A stretch of DNA of 64,000 bases from Geobacteraceae bacterium GWC2_53_11 (lineage in GTDB: Bacteria > Desulfobacterota > Desulfuromonadia > Geobacterales > Pseudopelobacteraceae), in assembly GCA_001802645.1 (NCBI GenBank), contig MGZJ01000036.1:91038-155037 (forward strand), read 5' to 3'. The notes beneath the pieces were generated by a model. The model had not been told where the DNA came from and did no database searches. It saw nothing but the letters and a program-made list of their open reading frames with translations. This document shows, piece by piece, positions 1 to 8,015 of the stretch. The number at the start of each line of letters is the position of its first letter. Position 1 is the stretch's first letter. Both the position numbers and the translations under genes were made by a program.

Positions 1-327
1 GTTTCATCCGCAGCCTCCCGCATTGGATCACCCGGCGAATATGTGGATTATGCCGCTTCAAAAGGAGCTATCGACACCTTCACACTCGGCCTGGCCAAGG
101 AGGTTGCCGCCGAAGGAATTCGCGTCAATGCCGTACGCCCCGGCATCATCTACACGGAAATCCACGCCAGCGGTGGTGAACCAAACCGGGTGGAGCGGGT
201 CAAAAACGCCATCCCAATGCAGCGCGGCGGGCAACCGGAAGAGGTGGCTCAGACAATCCTCTGGCTTTTGTCGAATGAGGCATCGTACACAACCGGGGCG
301 CTGCTGGATGTTGCAGGGGGAAGGTAA
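1..327 (+). CDS. SDR-family oxidoreductase, C-terminal part
   Basis: The reading frame is open from the first base of the window, so the N-terminus with the Rossmann nucleotide-binding glycine motif lies outside. The visible 108 residues contain the short-chain dehydrogenase catalytic YxxxK (YAASK, near base 50), the conserved RVNAVRPG segment after the active site, and the usual C-terminal ending with SYTTGALLDVAGGR. Family knowledge says an NAD(P)H-dependent oxidoreductase of the FabG-like classical SDR type; the substrate cannot be told. A methyltransferase gene follows 50 bases later on the same strand. Confidence 0.9.
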   Translation, partial: VSSAASRIGSPGEYVDYAASKGAIDTFTLGLAKEVAAEGIRVNAVRPGIIYTEIHASGGEPNRVERVKNAIPMQRGGQPEEVAQTILWLLSNEASYTTGALLDVAGGR

Positions 328-377
328 CCCCCGGAATCAGTCGTCATCAAACCGTTTCACGACAAGGAACTAACCAC

Positions 378-1199
378 ATGGAACCGTCACCACGCACAGC
401 AATGATCAAGGAAACCTTCAACACCGTTTCAGATGCATACGACAGCAAAGCACTCCGTTTTTTCCCTGCCAGCGCCGCGCATCTCGCATCCATCCTGAGC
501 CTGAACGGCACCGAGCGGGTTATCGATATTGCGACCGGCACCGGCAATGCCGCGCTGGCACTGGCACCACGTCTGCCGCACGGTTCGGTACTGGGGATTG
601 ATTTCTCGGCAGGCATGCTGGATCAGGCACGCGCCAAAGCGGCGGCACGGAACATTCGCAACGTAGAATTCATTGAAATGGACATGCAGGGGATTAACCT
701 GAACGAAGCGGGGTTTGACGTGGCAACCTGCGCCTTCGGCATCTTTTTCGTTGAAAACATGGATAGCCAACTAGCGCAAATTGCAGCGCTGGTAAAGGAG
801 GGTGGCACCATCGCCATCTGCAATTTCCAGGAAAGCTATTTCAACCCGCTCCGCGATCTCATGGTAACACGGCTGGTCAATTACGGTGTGCAACTACCGC
901 CGCAGACCTGGCGGCGCATCGCCACCGAGGCGGGCTGCCGGGAGCTTTTTGAAACGGCGGGCATTCGGAATATCAGGGTGGAAGAGAAAAATATGGGCTT
1001 TTATCTTGCCGATGAAAATGAATGGTGGGATCTGATCTGGAACGCCGGGTTTCGCGGCATGCTGAAACAGCTTGAACCGGATGTTCTGAAGCGTTTCCGG
1101 CAGGAGCATCTGCAAGAGGTTGCCGGACTGGCGACCGCCGACGGCATTTGGCTTGATATTGGCGTGCTGTACACGATTGGAACGCGGGTTATACGTTAA
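378..1199 (+). CDS. Class I SAM-dependent methyltransferase, UbiE-like
   Basis: A 273-residue protein with the SAM-binding motif I at about residues 48-60 (VIDIATGTGNAALAL) and an acidic motif II around GIDFSAGML, typical of the UbiE/COQ5-like Methyltransf_11/25 group. An AAGGA ribosome site lies ahead of the ATG at 378. It probably transfers a methyl group from SAM to a small molecule; the substrate is unknown and nothing nearby points to quinone synthesis. It follows the SDR gene and may be co-transcribed with it. Its 3' end overlaps the convergent gene at 1189 by 11 bases. Confidence 0.85.
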   Translation: MEPSPRTAMIKETFNTVSDAYDSKALRFFPASAAHLASILSLNGTERVIDIATGTGNAALALAPRLPHGSVLGIDFSAGMLDQARAKAAARNIRNVEFIEMDMQGINLNEAGFDVATCAFGIFFVENMDSQLAQIAALVKEGGTIAICNFQESYFNPLRDLMVTRLVNYGVQLPPQTWRRIATEAGCRELFETAGIRNIRVEEKNMGFYLADENEWWDLIWNAGFRGMLKQLEPDVLKRFRQEHLQEVAGLATADGIWLDIGVLYTIGTRVIR

Positions 1200-1887
1200 C
1201 GGCAACAGTTCCGCCACTATCCGGCAGAGCCATATACGCCCGAAGCTGGGAACCACCCCGTGAAGCTTGGCTAGTCCCCTGTTTGCGTTTCAACGCCTCC
1301 AGTACCGTTTTGAAGAGCGATTTAAGTTCCGCTACGGCTTCTCTCAACTTGCGCTCGTCTTCAATAGCTACATCCTTCTTCACTCCCTGCCCCGGCAATT
1401 CGACGTTAGATGATGCATTGCGTTCCTGCTGACTTTTGCCGTCTCCCTGATCAGCTTCCGGTGTCGGTTCTGCGCTCTGTTCTGTTTCTGCTCCCTGAGC
1501 AGGTTTTGCCGTTCCGGCAGCAGGTGCATCCATCGTAACAATTGCGCTGCTTCCTCCTCCACCGCTCCCTCCACTTAAAGAGGCAATTTGCCCGGCAATC
1601 TGCTTCATTTCAGACTTCAGCGACTTTGCCGCCGTGGGACTAAGAAACGGCAGCATCTGCTTGAGCATCTTCAGGCGTTCCTTAAGCATGGCTGCTTTTT
1701 CCATGCGGCGACTCCGCTCCGAACTCTGCCGATCCGGCAGCTGTTTCAACACGTCTCGGGCTTCTGCCAGCGCCTTCATGCGCTGTTCAGACTGTTCTGA
1801 CGTCGCACCCGACAACCGGTCAACCAGATTGCTTTCAGAGCGTGTCAACGTCAGGTTGTATTTTTTCACAATGGCAGTTAGTTCCAT
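1189..1887 (-). CDS. Hypothetical coiled-coil protein with Gly/Ser linker
   Basis: A 232-residue protein that I do not recognise. Residues 1-103 are charged and helical in character (probably coiled coil, rich in Lys, Arg, Glu, Leu). A Gly/Ser linker sits at about 105-114, followed by a low-complexity Ala/Pro/Gln/Glu stretch to about 165 and a second charged helix near 178-203. There is no signal peptide or membrane segment. A strong GAGGAGG site lies five bases before the ATG at 1887, which supports it being real. It is divergent from the ACT-like gene at 2105 and overlaps the methyltransferase 3' end. Confidence 0.6.
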   Translation of the reverse strand: MELTAIVKKYNLTLTRSESNLVDRLSGATSEQSEQRMKALAEARDVLKQLPDRQSSERSRRMEKAAMLKERLKMLKQMLPFLSPTAAKSLKSEMKQIAGQIASLSGGSGGGGSSAIVTMDAPAAGTAKPAQGAETEQSAEPTPEADQGDGKSQQERNASSNVELPGQGVKKDVAIEDERKLREAVAELKSLFKTVLEALKRKQGTSQASRGGSQLRAYMALPDSGGTVAVNV

Positions 1888-2037
1888 GCTGACCTCCTCA
1901 TGCTGACAGTTATCTCTATCGGCACATCGGCATCAAAATGAAACAAGTCTGCCCATTTTAAAAGCACGTAGTCGTATTTGTGTCTATCTTCTTAACCCTG
2001 TAAACCGCTAAACAACTGGATTTTAGGGATATGTAAC

Positions 2038-2054
2038 TTGGCACGGCCTATGCT
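2038..2054 (+). promoter_or_regulatory. Sigma-54 (-24/-12) promoter
   Basis: TTGGCACGGCCTATGCT has GG at 2040-2041 and GC at 2052-2053 with exactly ten bases between, and matches the TGGCACG-N4-TTGC consensus nearly perfectly. Transcription would begin near 2064, about 40 bases before the ATG at 2105. Confidence 0.75.
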
Positions 2055-2104
2055 GATCTATCCCACAAACCGGTACCACGAATAACTGTGCAATGGAGGA
2101 CACT

Positions 2105-2704
2105 ATGAAATCAGCGACGATCATTCATTCAGAAAATACATACAAAGGAGACAGCTCCGGAGTAAGCTGGGAGATGTCACCACGGCCATCAGGCAGCAAT
2201 GTTCTGAGCCTCTCGGGAGACCTGAAACCTGGTTGGCTGGGCAGACTTTCTTCAAACCTGTCGAGCAATAAAATCAGCATATTGAATGGAGCCGCCCTGA
2301 AGCACTCGCCACTTCGCTGGGACGCTTCTTTCGAGGTCGCTGCTGAGCCGGGCTCGCCGGTTCCGTTCACGGAATTCAATCCGCTCCCTGCTGTTACCGG
2401 CATGACCGAGCGGGTCGAAGGTCCTCCTTTGAAGCTATCTGACTATCAGGTTGAATATTCGACACGTCACGGTGGGAGTATCTACACGGAAATAACAGGT
2501 GCCGACTGCATCGGCTTTCTCTACGGGGTATTGCGGATTTTAAGTTTCTATTCCCTGTTCCCGACCGAGCTGGAAATATCGACAAAGGGCAAAACCGCAC
2601 TCGACCGGTTCTGGTTGAAAGGCATCGGCGCTTCGGTGCCGGAAAAAGATGACATCTCCGCACTCAACAGAAGGCTGTTCACCATGCTCTCCGGCAAGGC
2701 ATAA
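2105..2704 (+). CDS. Hypothetical protein with a C-terminal ACT-like segment
   Basis: A 199-residue protein. The ATG at 2105 is preferred over the one at 2093 because a GGAGG site (2095-2099) lies five bases before it. The N-terminal 120 residues are unfamiliar. Residues from about 125 to 170 (the stretch through TEITGADCIGFLYGVLRIL and then TKGKTALDRFWLKG) follow the pattern of ACT domains such as those in GlnD, where a strand, a G-hydrophobic helix and a T-G-x-x-x-x-D-x-F strand bind small ligands. This is inference from pattern only. A sigma-54 promoter lies directly upstream, so expression may answer to nitrogen or another sigma-54 signal. Confidence 0.6.
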   Translation: MKSATIIHSENTYKGDSSGVSWEMSPRPSGSNVLSLSGDLKPGWLGRLSSNLSSNKISILNGAALKHSPLRWDASFEVAAEPGSPVPFTEFNPLPAVTGMTERVEGPPLKLSDYQVEYSTRHGGSIYTEITGADCIGFLYGVLRILSFYSLFPTELEISTKGKTALDRFWLKGIGASVPEKDDISALNRRLFTMLSGKA

Positions 2705-2718
2705 TCTACCACTGCCAC

Positions 2719-2744
2719 GCCGCCACATTTCAACGTGTGGCGGC
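2719..2744. terminator. Hairpin between convergent genes
   Basis: GCCGCCACA and TGTGGCGGC form a perfect nine-base-pair stem with an eight-base loop between the ACT-like gene and the convergent esterase gene. There is no T-run on either side, so it is a candidate bidirectional terminator only. Confidence 0.45.
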
Positions 2745-2751
2745 ATACGCA

Positions 2752-3636
2752 TCACACCAACTCCTCCAACCTCAACTGCTCCCATAAAAACGGTTTCAAC
2801 TCCGTCCAGTACGGCCCGCCAAGCGACAGATCAGCAGTATGCGTCATATCCGGCTGCTGCACCGTAATGCAGCGGTTGCCGGAAGCATTGATGCGTGCCG
2901 CCGTCGGAACCACGTTACCTTCCCAGTTGGCTCCGGTTGTGCAGTCAACTGGACAGGCGTGGAACAGCAACACCGGCGTATCAGTAGCCTTGTACTGCAA
3001 ATAAGCGTCGGAGTTATTCCCCTCCTCAACCAGGGTAGCCCCGGTTGACACTGCCGCCGCCACCCGCGAGGAAACCCCGCTGAAGTCTGACTGTGTACCC
3101 GGCAACGTATCGTAGGCGACCGCATTTATCAGTGAAAGCCCGCCGCCGGCGGACGCTCCAATGGTCGCGATACGGCTCGGGTCGGTGTGATAAGCCGCCG
3201 CATTTACTTTGAGAAAGCGGATAGCATTCATGGCATCTTCACTGGCCTGCACGATGGCCTGCATACGAAGCCCAGGGTTCAGATGGTTATCCGGCGTCAG
3301 CCGGTAATTGACCGCCGCCACCACATAACCGGCGCGGGCGTAGGTCAACAGCAACCCCGCCGCATCATCCTTGTCGCCGCCGCTGAAGGCGCCGCCATGC
3401 AGCCATACAATCAGCGGTAACTGCATTCCGGCGGCGGCAGGCGGAACGATGATGTCCAGTTTCAAGGCAAGTTCGGCAGCGCCTGCCTCTCCTTCTTTGG
3501 TGCGGTCAGAAGTGTACTGAATGCCGCCGTTGTCGGGGCGGACGGAGTAGACAACATCCCGGTATACTGTCAGTCCGGAGACGGCATACTGTTCTGTCAT
3601 AAATCTGTCTACCTGAAGTGCAGGTAAATTCGGCAT
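2752..3636 (-). CDS. Alpha/beta hydrolase (esterase/lipase)
   Basis: A 294-residue protein starting at 3636, where AAGGAG lies five bases before the ATG; a longer reading to 3828 runs through the cupin promoter and has no ribosome site. It carries the oxyanion-hole HGGAF at residues 80-84, the nucleophile elbow GASAGG (Ser162), and a late DMTHT histidine, the pattern of the hormone-sensitive-lipase/BD-FAE-like carboxylesterases. No signal peptide is seen, so it probably acts on short esters in the cytoplasm. It is divergent from the cupin gene. Confidence 0.85.
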   Translation of the reverse strand: MPNLPALQVDRFMTEQYAVSGLTVYRDVVYSVRPDNGGIQYTSDRTKEGEAGAAELALKLDIIVPPAAAGMQLPLIVWLHGGAFSGGDKDDAAGLLLTYARAGYVVAAVNYRLTPDNHLNPGLRMQAIVQASEDAMNAIRFLKVNAAAYHTDPSRIATIGASAGGGLSLINAVAYDTLPGTQSDFSGVSSRVAAAVSTGATLVEEGNNSDAYLQYKATDTPVLLFHACPVDCTTGANWEGNVVPTAARINASGNRCITVQQPDMTHTADLSLGGPYWTELKPFLWEQLRLEELV

Positions 3637-3744
3637 GTATTCTCCTTGAGCTGAATATGGTATATATAGATTGAATAAGATCGAAGCAACTCTTAACCAA
3701 ATACGAGCAACCCAGAATACAAAACCTGACGAAAGGAACTTGTC

Positions 3745-4191
3745 ATGACCATTCATAAAACAAATTATTCTGCTGAACACACAGGCCCGTTTGAAACACT
3801 TTTGGATCGCGACTTCATGGGATTTCACGGTAAATATTTTATCGGCAAAGAGTTAGGCCTGACCGGCTCGGAGGTGTCACTCAACCGCCTCCCAGCTGGA
3901 AAAGGAATCCCGTTTGTTCATGCCCACAAGAAGAACGAGGAGCTGTATATCGTCCTGCGCGGCAACGGCACGTTCTTTGTTGATGGCGATGAATTCCCGG
4001 TTCAGGAGGGAAGTTTGATCAGGGTTGCTCCGGCAGGCGAGCGGGCCTTCAAAGCAGGAAGTGAAGACCTCTATTTCATCTGCATCCAGACCGAGGCAGG
4101 GAGTCTCAGTCAGGCGACGCTGGAGGACGGCGTCCGTCTTGCGACGACGACTTCGTGGATAAAGCCGAAGGACACCATCATTACTGAGTGA
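3745..4191 (+). CDS. Cupin-domain protein
   Basis: A 148-residue single-cupin protein. Motif 1 reads through VHAHKKNEELYIVLRGNG (two His and one Glu for metal binding) and motif 2 through FPVQEGSLIRVAPAGERAF, where the usual histidine is replaced by Arg. AAGGA precedes the ATG. The family includes sugar isomerases, dioxygenases and small-molecule sensors, so no specific reaction is assigned. It is divergent from the esterase and convergent with the AraC regulator. Confidence 0.8.
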   Translation: MTIHKTNYSAEHTGPFETLLDRDFMGFHGKYFIGKELGLTGSEVSLNRLPAGKGIPFVHAHKKNEELYIVLRGNGTFFVDGDEFPVQEGSLIRVAPAGERAFKAGSEDLYFICIQTEAGSLSQATLEDGVRLATTTSWIKPKDTIITE

Positions 4192-4250
4192 GGCGCTTAC
4201 TTTTACTAAGAGTGGGTGCCAAACAACGGCCCTATTCGACATGTTCATCA

Positions 4251-5078
4251 CTAATGACGAGGCCGAAGGTGTTTATCACCACTATGACGATACTCGTTTG
4301 GCGATTGGCCGGTAAAGCGACTAAAGCTTTTGGCAAAGGCACTTAAACTGTTGAAGCCAACTTCATAGGCAACACCGGTAACTGTGGCCTGCGGCAGCAC
4401 CAGCAGCTCCATTGCCCGCAGCATCCGGGCCTGATGATGAAATTGCCGCCAGACCATACCGCTTTCCGCACTAAAGCGACGGCGAAACTGTCGTGGCGAC
4501 AGGGCGGCTGCGTCGGCTGCGCCTTCAAGGGTGGCGTTTTCCAGATTTGTCAGGGTATATTCCATAGCTGCGGTTATCTGCCTGCTCCTTGCAGCCGGGA
4601 GACAAAACGGCACCTCCTCCTTAATCCACTCCCCACAGAGCAGCCCCAAGGTTTTGAAGAAAGAATCCGCCAGCATATCGCCCGGAGTACGCCCCGGTGG
4701 CCAGCGTAAAGCATACTGAACCAGCTCACGAACAATCGGCGCTGCCGAGATGATACGCACACACGACTGCTCTGTTGCCACCAGAGACGACGCAAAGAAA
4801 ACCGAACCCGAAAGTACATTGTGCAACGTCGTCCGGTGCCTTACCCCGGCTGGAATCCATGCGGCACGCTGGGGTGGCAGCAGGTAGATTCCGTTCTCCG
4901 CTTCGAGCCGCAGCGTCCCGGAAAAAGCATACATAAGCTGGTGCCGCTCGTGGGCATGCCAGTCGTAACGAATATTCCGATCACTGTCCAGATAGGCAAA
5001 CGCCTCCAGCGAAGAGGTATCGATCCCCCTGACATCCAGTTGTTCTCTTGTTTCAGCCTGTGACAGTTCTTTAAACAT
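4251..5078 (-). CDS. AraC-family transcriptional regulator
   Basis: A 275-residue protein with an N-terminal cupin-type ligand-binding domain (YDWHAHERHQLMYAFSG then LLPPQRAAWIPAGVRH) and a C-terminal pair of helix-turn-helix motifs (about residues 170-270, including LSPRQFRRRFSAESGM and VAYEVGFNSLSAFAKSFSRF). The layout resembles the NimR-like subgroup, which often controls an adjacent transporter, but no transporter lies next to it here. Likely targets are the flanking cupin or esterase genes or the aminotransferase gene that begins divergently at 5198; this is inference. Confidence 0.88.
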   Translation of the reverse strand: MFKELSQAETREQLDVRGIDTSSLEAFAYLDSDRNIRYDWHAHERHQLMYAFSGTLRLEAENGIYLLPPQRAAWIPAGVRHRTTLHNVLSGSVFFASSLVATEQSCVRIISAAPIVRELVQYALRWPPGRTPGDMLADSFFKTLGLLCGEWIKEEVPFCLPAARSRQITAAMEYTLTNLENATLEGAADAAALSPRQFRRRFSAESGMVWRQFHHQARMLRAMELLVLPQATVTGVAYEVGFNSLSAFAKSFSRFTGQSPNEYRHSGDKHLRPRH

Positions 5079-5197
5079 GGCGCCAGTATAGTCCGCAGAT
5101 ATGGCCGATTCAAGCTATTAGTTGTCCTTTTGGAGTTAGACGGTCATAGCGGTGAACGGTATGATTTCCTCACAACATCATTTGAGGAGAAAGCGTC

Positions 5198-6268
5198 ATG
5201 GAGATACGCATTGAGCCGGTGCAGGAGAATCAAAAGAAGCGGAAATGTACCAATCCGGCAGAACTCGGTTTCGGCAGGTATTTCACCGACCGCATGCTGG
5301 TAGCCGACTGGAGCGAACGAGAAGGGTGGTTCGATGTACGGATAGTGCCGTATGGGCCGTTCATGCTGGAGCCATCTGCGGCGGTTTTTCACTATGGTCA
5401 GGAAGCATTTGAAGGGCTCAAGGCCTATCGCTGGAATGCCGACAGCGTTGCCCTCTTCAGGCCGGAGATGAATCTGAAGCGCCTCATTCGTTCCGCAACG
5501 CGCCTCGCCCTCCCCGAAGTGCCTGCCGACCTGTTTATCGAAGGGATGAAAGAGCTTGTCCGTCTTGAACGCGACTGGGTGCCGGAATCCGAAGGCACAT
5601 CGCTCTACATCCGCCCGGCGCTTATTGCCACTGAAGAGGCTTTGGGGGTAAGACCGGCCGCAAAGTGCCGTTTCTTCATCATACTGTCACCGGTTGGAGC
5701 CTATTACGCCACCGGATTCAAACCGGTACGGATTCTTGTGGAGGATCGCATGGTGCGTGCAGCGCCGGGTGGAACAGGCGAAGCCAAGACCGGCGGCAAT
5801 TACGCGGCCTCGCTGATCGCGGGCAGGGAAGCTGTTAAACGCGGCTTCGACCAGGTTCTTTGGCTTGATGCCATACAGCATCGCTATGTGGAGGAGGTCG
5901 GAGCTATGAATATCTTCTTTGTGATCGACAACCGTCTGGTTACCCCGCCGCTGTCGGGCTCATTCCTCGAAGGAATCACCCGTGATTCCATCTTGAAGCT
6001 GGCTCCAACGCTGGGTCTTACAGTTGAAAAACGTCCCGCTGCCATTGATGATCTAATGAATGGCATCAGAAATGGATCTGTTCAGGAGGTATTTGGCGCC
6101 GGCACTGCCGCAGTGGTTTCCCCGGTGGGGGCGTTATGCTATCAAAATGAACTGGCCACCATCGGTGGCGGAACGGTTGGCCCGGTGACACAACTTCTGT
6201 ATGACACCCTCACCGGAATCCAGTATGGCCGTTTACCTGACCGGTTTGGCTGGATGCAGGAACTGTGA
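5198..6268 (+). CDS. ilvE: Branched-chain amino acid aminotransferase
   Basis: A 356-residue fold-type IV PLP enzyme that transaminates Leu, Ile and Val with 2-oxoglutarate. The PLP-binding Lys is at about residue 197 in AKTGGNYAAS, and QHRYVEEVGAMNIFFV plus GSFLEGITRDSIL are typical of the type II (eukaryote-like, beta) BCAT group, whose usual length is about 355. GAGGAG precedes the ATG at 5198. A six-base stem TCCTCA/TGAGGA (5167-5172 with 5183-5188) overlaps that ribosome site and could dampen translation. Confidence 0.92.
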   Translation: MEIRIEPVQENQKKRKCTNPAELGFGRYFTDRMLVADWSEREGWFDVRIVPYGPFMLEPSAAVFHYGQEAFEGLKAYRWNADSVALFRPEMNLKRLIRSATRLALPEVPADLFIEGMKELVRLERDWVPESEGTSLYIRPALIATEEALGVRPAAKCRFFIILSPVGAYYATGFKPVRILVEDRMVRAAPGGTGEAKTGGNYAASLIAGREAVKRGFDQVLWLDAIQHRYVEEVGAMNIFFVIDNRLVTPPLSGSFLEGITRDSILKLAPTLGLTVEKRPAAIDDLMNGIRNGSVQEVFGAGTAAVVSPVGALCYQNELATIGGGTVGPVTQLLYDTLTGIQYGRLPDRFGWMQEL

Positions 6269-6464
6269 GTGGACACAAAGGGGGTGCCGGACACACGTCA
6301 CAACGCTGTACCGGCTTAAAACCGGCTCAAGAAACCGCACTATAGAAGCCGGTGAGATTGTTACAATATCAAAAAACTATCGGCTAATTAGCGCAATGAT
6401 GTCAACGGGGTTGAGAAGCAGCAGCGACGCAGTCTTATAGCGCCGACCGTCTGCCACCGAATGG

Positions 6465-6746
6465 TTATGCCAGTTCAACTTTCAGACTTTTACCGAGGGC
6501 AAGGGCCGCTCTTTCGAGGGTTTGGAGGGTAACAGAAACATTGGCAGGATCTAGGAGTCTGTCCAATGCCGTACGACTAGTGTGCATCTTTTCGGCCATG
6601 GCGGTCTTTGACAGTTTAGCTTGCTTCATTTCAAGTTCAATCTGGTAAGCAATTACCCTTTTAATGGCTGTGGCTTCCGCATCCGCACGAAGCCCCTCGT
6701 TTTCAAGAAACTCATCAAAGCTTGATCCTAAATGTTCGTTTTTCAT
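6465..6746 (-). CDS. XRE-type antitoxin (HigA-like)
   Basis: A 93-residue helix-turn-helix protein. The segment AKLSKTAMAEKMHTSRTALDRLLDPA is an XRE/Cro DNA-binding motif, and the following VSVTLQTLERAALALGKSL matches the C-terminal part of HigA-like antitoxins. Its ATG overlaps the stop codon of the upstream toxin gene by four bases, the normal toxin-first order of higBA loci. It should neutralise the toxin and repress the shared promoter. Confidence 0.85.
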   Translation of the reverse strand: MKNEHLGSSFDEFLENEGLRADAEATAIKRVIAYQIELEMKQAKLSKTAMAEKMHTSRTALDRLLDPANVSVTLQTLERAALALGKSLKVELA

Positions 6747-7099
6747 TTTGTGCCTCTTTTGTAGGTGCCAAGGCGGCTCAATGCCGTCTTAAGTTCGTTT
6801 TGTGGAGTCTTCTGTGATTTCTTTATAAATCCATGCAATAAAATCATGTACTCACCATCAACCGTAAAGAAAACCCGTGCAATGCCGTCTGTCAATCTCG
6901 TTCGAACTTCCCATAAGTCCTTGTCGATCTTTTTAATGAGCGGCATCCCCAAAGGCCAGCCAAGCTGGGCGGTCTTGATATCTTCACCGATTTGACGTTT
7001 GTCATCACGATGCAAATCCTTCAACCATTCCCGTACAGGCTCATTACCAGCTTCGGAACGATAAAATACGACTTTAAGAACAAAAGGAATATCGGTCAT
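6743..7099 (-). CDS. Gp49/HigB-family toxin
   Basis: A 118-residue protein of the phage-derived Gp49-like group of RelE/HigB ribosome-dependent mRNA interferases. Diagnostic stretches are the VREWLKDLHRDDKRQIG helix, LIKKIDKDLWEVRTRL, and the C-terminal GFIKKSQKTPQNEL segment with its basic residues. It is first in a two-gene operon with the XRE antitoxin. A 16-base perfect palindrome lies 13 bases before its start. Confidence 0.85.
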   Translation of the reverse strand: MTDIPFVLKVVFYRSEAGNEPVREWLKDLHRDDKRQIGEDIKTAQLGWPLGMPLIKKIDKDLWEVRTRLTDGIARVFFTVDGEYMILLHGFIKKSQKTPQNELKTALSRLGTYKRGTK

Positions 7100-7111
7100 T
7101 TGCGATCCATT

Positions 7112-7127
7112 GTACCAATATTGGTAC
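7112..7127. promoter_or_regulatory. Palindromic operator of the HigBA-like locus
   Basis: GTACCAATATTGGTAC is a perfect 16-base palindrome 13 bases upstream of the toxin start codon. XRE antitoxins usually bind such sites to autorepress; the assignment rests on position and symmetry. Confidence 0.65.
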
Positions 7128-7186
7128 GAATGTCAATTGCTGGTTTCAATAAAATCATTTTTGTCTCTGTTCAACTCATTAATGAC

Positions 7187-7216
7187 CTGGTTCACGCGCA
7201 CACGCGCGTGAACCGG
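7187..7216. repeat. Strong GC-rich inverted repeat
   Basis: GGTTCACGCGC (7189-7199) and GCGCGTGAACC (7204-7214) form a perfect 11-base-pair stem with a four-base loop, extended by one T-G and one C-G pair. It lies between the two toxin-antitoxin loci, after the stop codon of the ParE-like gene on the minus strand. No T-run follows, so it may be a protein-binding site, mRNA stabiliser or weak terminator. Confidence 0.5.
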
Positions 7217-7239
7217 CCATCTCCCCAGATGGAGCATTT

Positions 7240-7587
7240 CTATTGATTCATCCCCCACAACCTTACCAGCAGATCCGATTTCCGTGAGCCGACTCCGTGC
7301 CACAGAGAAATCAATCCTACATAATCCTCGGTCACTTCATAGATAATGCAGTATTTGACCGGCCCGGAATCGAGGTACAACTCTTTGAGCACTGCCTGTT
7401 GACCGGCGAGTAGATAGGGAGCATCAGTACCGGCAAAATTGTTGTCGGAGAGAAATTTTTCAGCGGCTTCTATGCGAGCCAGAAAAGCATCCGCAACTTC
7501 AACCCGATAGCGCTCAGCCAAATTTCCCGCATAGTGCCTGACTCGTGATTGATATTCCAGAGAACGCTTAAGCGGACGTTTTGACAT
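7240..7587 (-). CDS. RelE/ParE-family toxin
   Basis: A 115-residue protein with the RelE/ParE plan: an N-terminal helical hairpin (LAERYRVEVADAFLARIEAAEKFLSD) followed by beta strands (LKELYLDSGPVKYCIIYEV, VGLISLWHGVGSR). ParE relatives inhibit gyrase and RelE relatives cut mRNA; the sequence alone does not settle which. Its start overlaps the upstream antitoxin gene by 20 bases. Confidence 0.8.
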   Translation of the reverse strand: MSKRPLKRSLEYQSRVRHYAGNLAERYRVEVADAFLARIEAAEKFLSDNNFAGTDAPYLLAGQQAVLKELYLDSGPVKYCIIYEVTEDYVGLISLWHGVGSRKSDLLVRLWGMNQ

Positions 7588-7840
7588 TCCGAAGCTCTTT
7601 TCTTATGGAGTCGAAAAACGTATCATCTTCCGCAACAACAGTTCCGAGACCTGAATGAAGCTCGTACCAGCCCCGTTCCACTGACTCAAAAAATTCCTTT
7701 TGTTCGTCAGCACTGCGCACATACATCCGTAACGAATCCCGAATGACATCCTGCTCATTGCGCCCTTCACGCTGAGCAATTCGCTTCAGGTTCATGCTAT
7801 CGGCTTCGTCAAGCCTGAGACCCAACTGCCTGCTTCCCAT
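7568..7840 (-). CDS. Ribbon-helix-helix-type antitoxin
   Basis: A 90-residue protein. The ATG at 7840 is chosen because GAGGAGG lies six bases before it; an in-frame ATG at 7873 has no ribosome site. The N-terminal RQLGLRLDEADSMNLKRIAQREGRNEQDVIRDSL matches a ribbon-helix-helix DNA-binding fold (strand then two helices), and the acidic C-terminal half would wrap the toxin. It is first in an operon with the ParE/RelE toxin, the normal order for parDE and relBE. Confidence 0.8.
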   Translation of the reverse strand: MGSRQLGLRLDEADSMNLKRIAQREGRNEQDVIRDSLRMYVRSADEQKEFFESVERGWYELHSGLGTVVAEDDTFFDSIRKELRNVKTSA

Positions 7841-8015
7841 AGAAAACCTCCTCATTGGTATCTTTGATAGCATTGTACATCATAAGATATCAGGTGGCAA
7901 TTTATTCAAGGTCATCGATATTGAAACAGGTTAGGCACTCTGCATGGCTATTGACAAAATGATTGCCTGCACCGTAGATATAGCAGAACGACCTCGGCAG
8001 TACGGAGTAAAACTC

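Noticed and set aside
3637..3828. Longer N-terminus for the esterase, starting at 3828.
   Set aside because: The extension runs into the divergent cupin gene and lacks a ribosome site, while 3636 has a good one.
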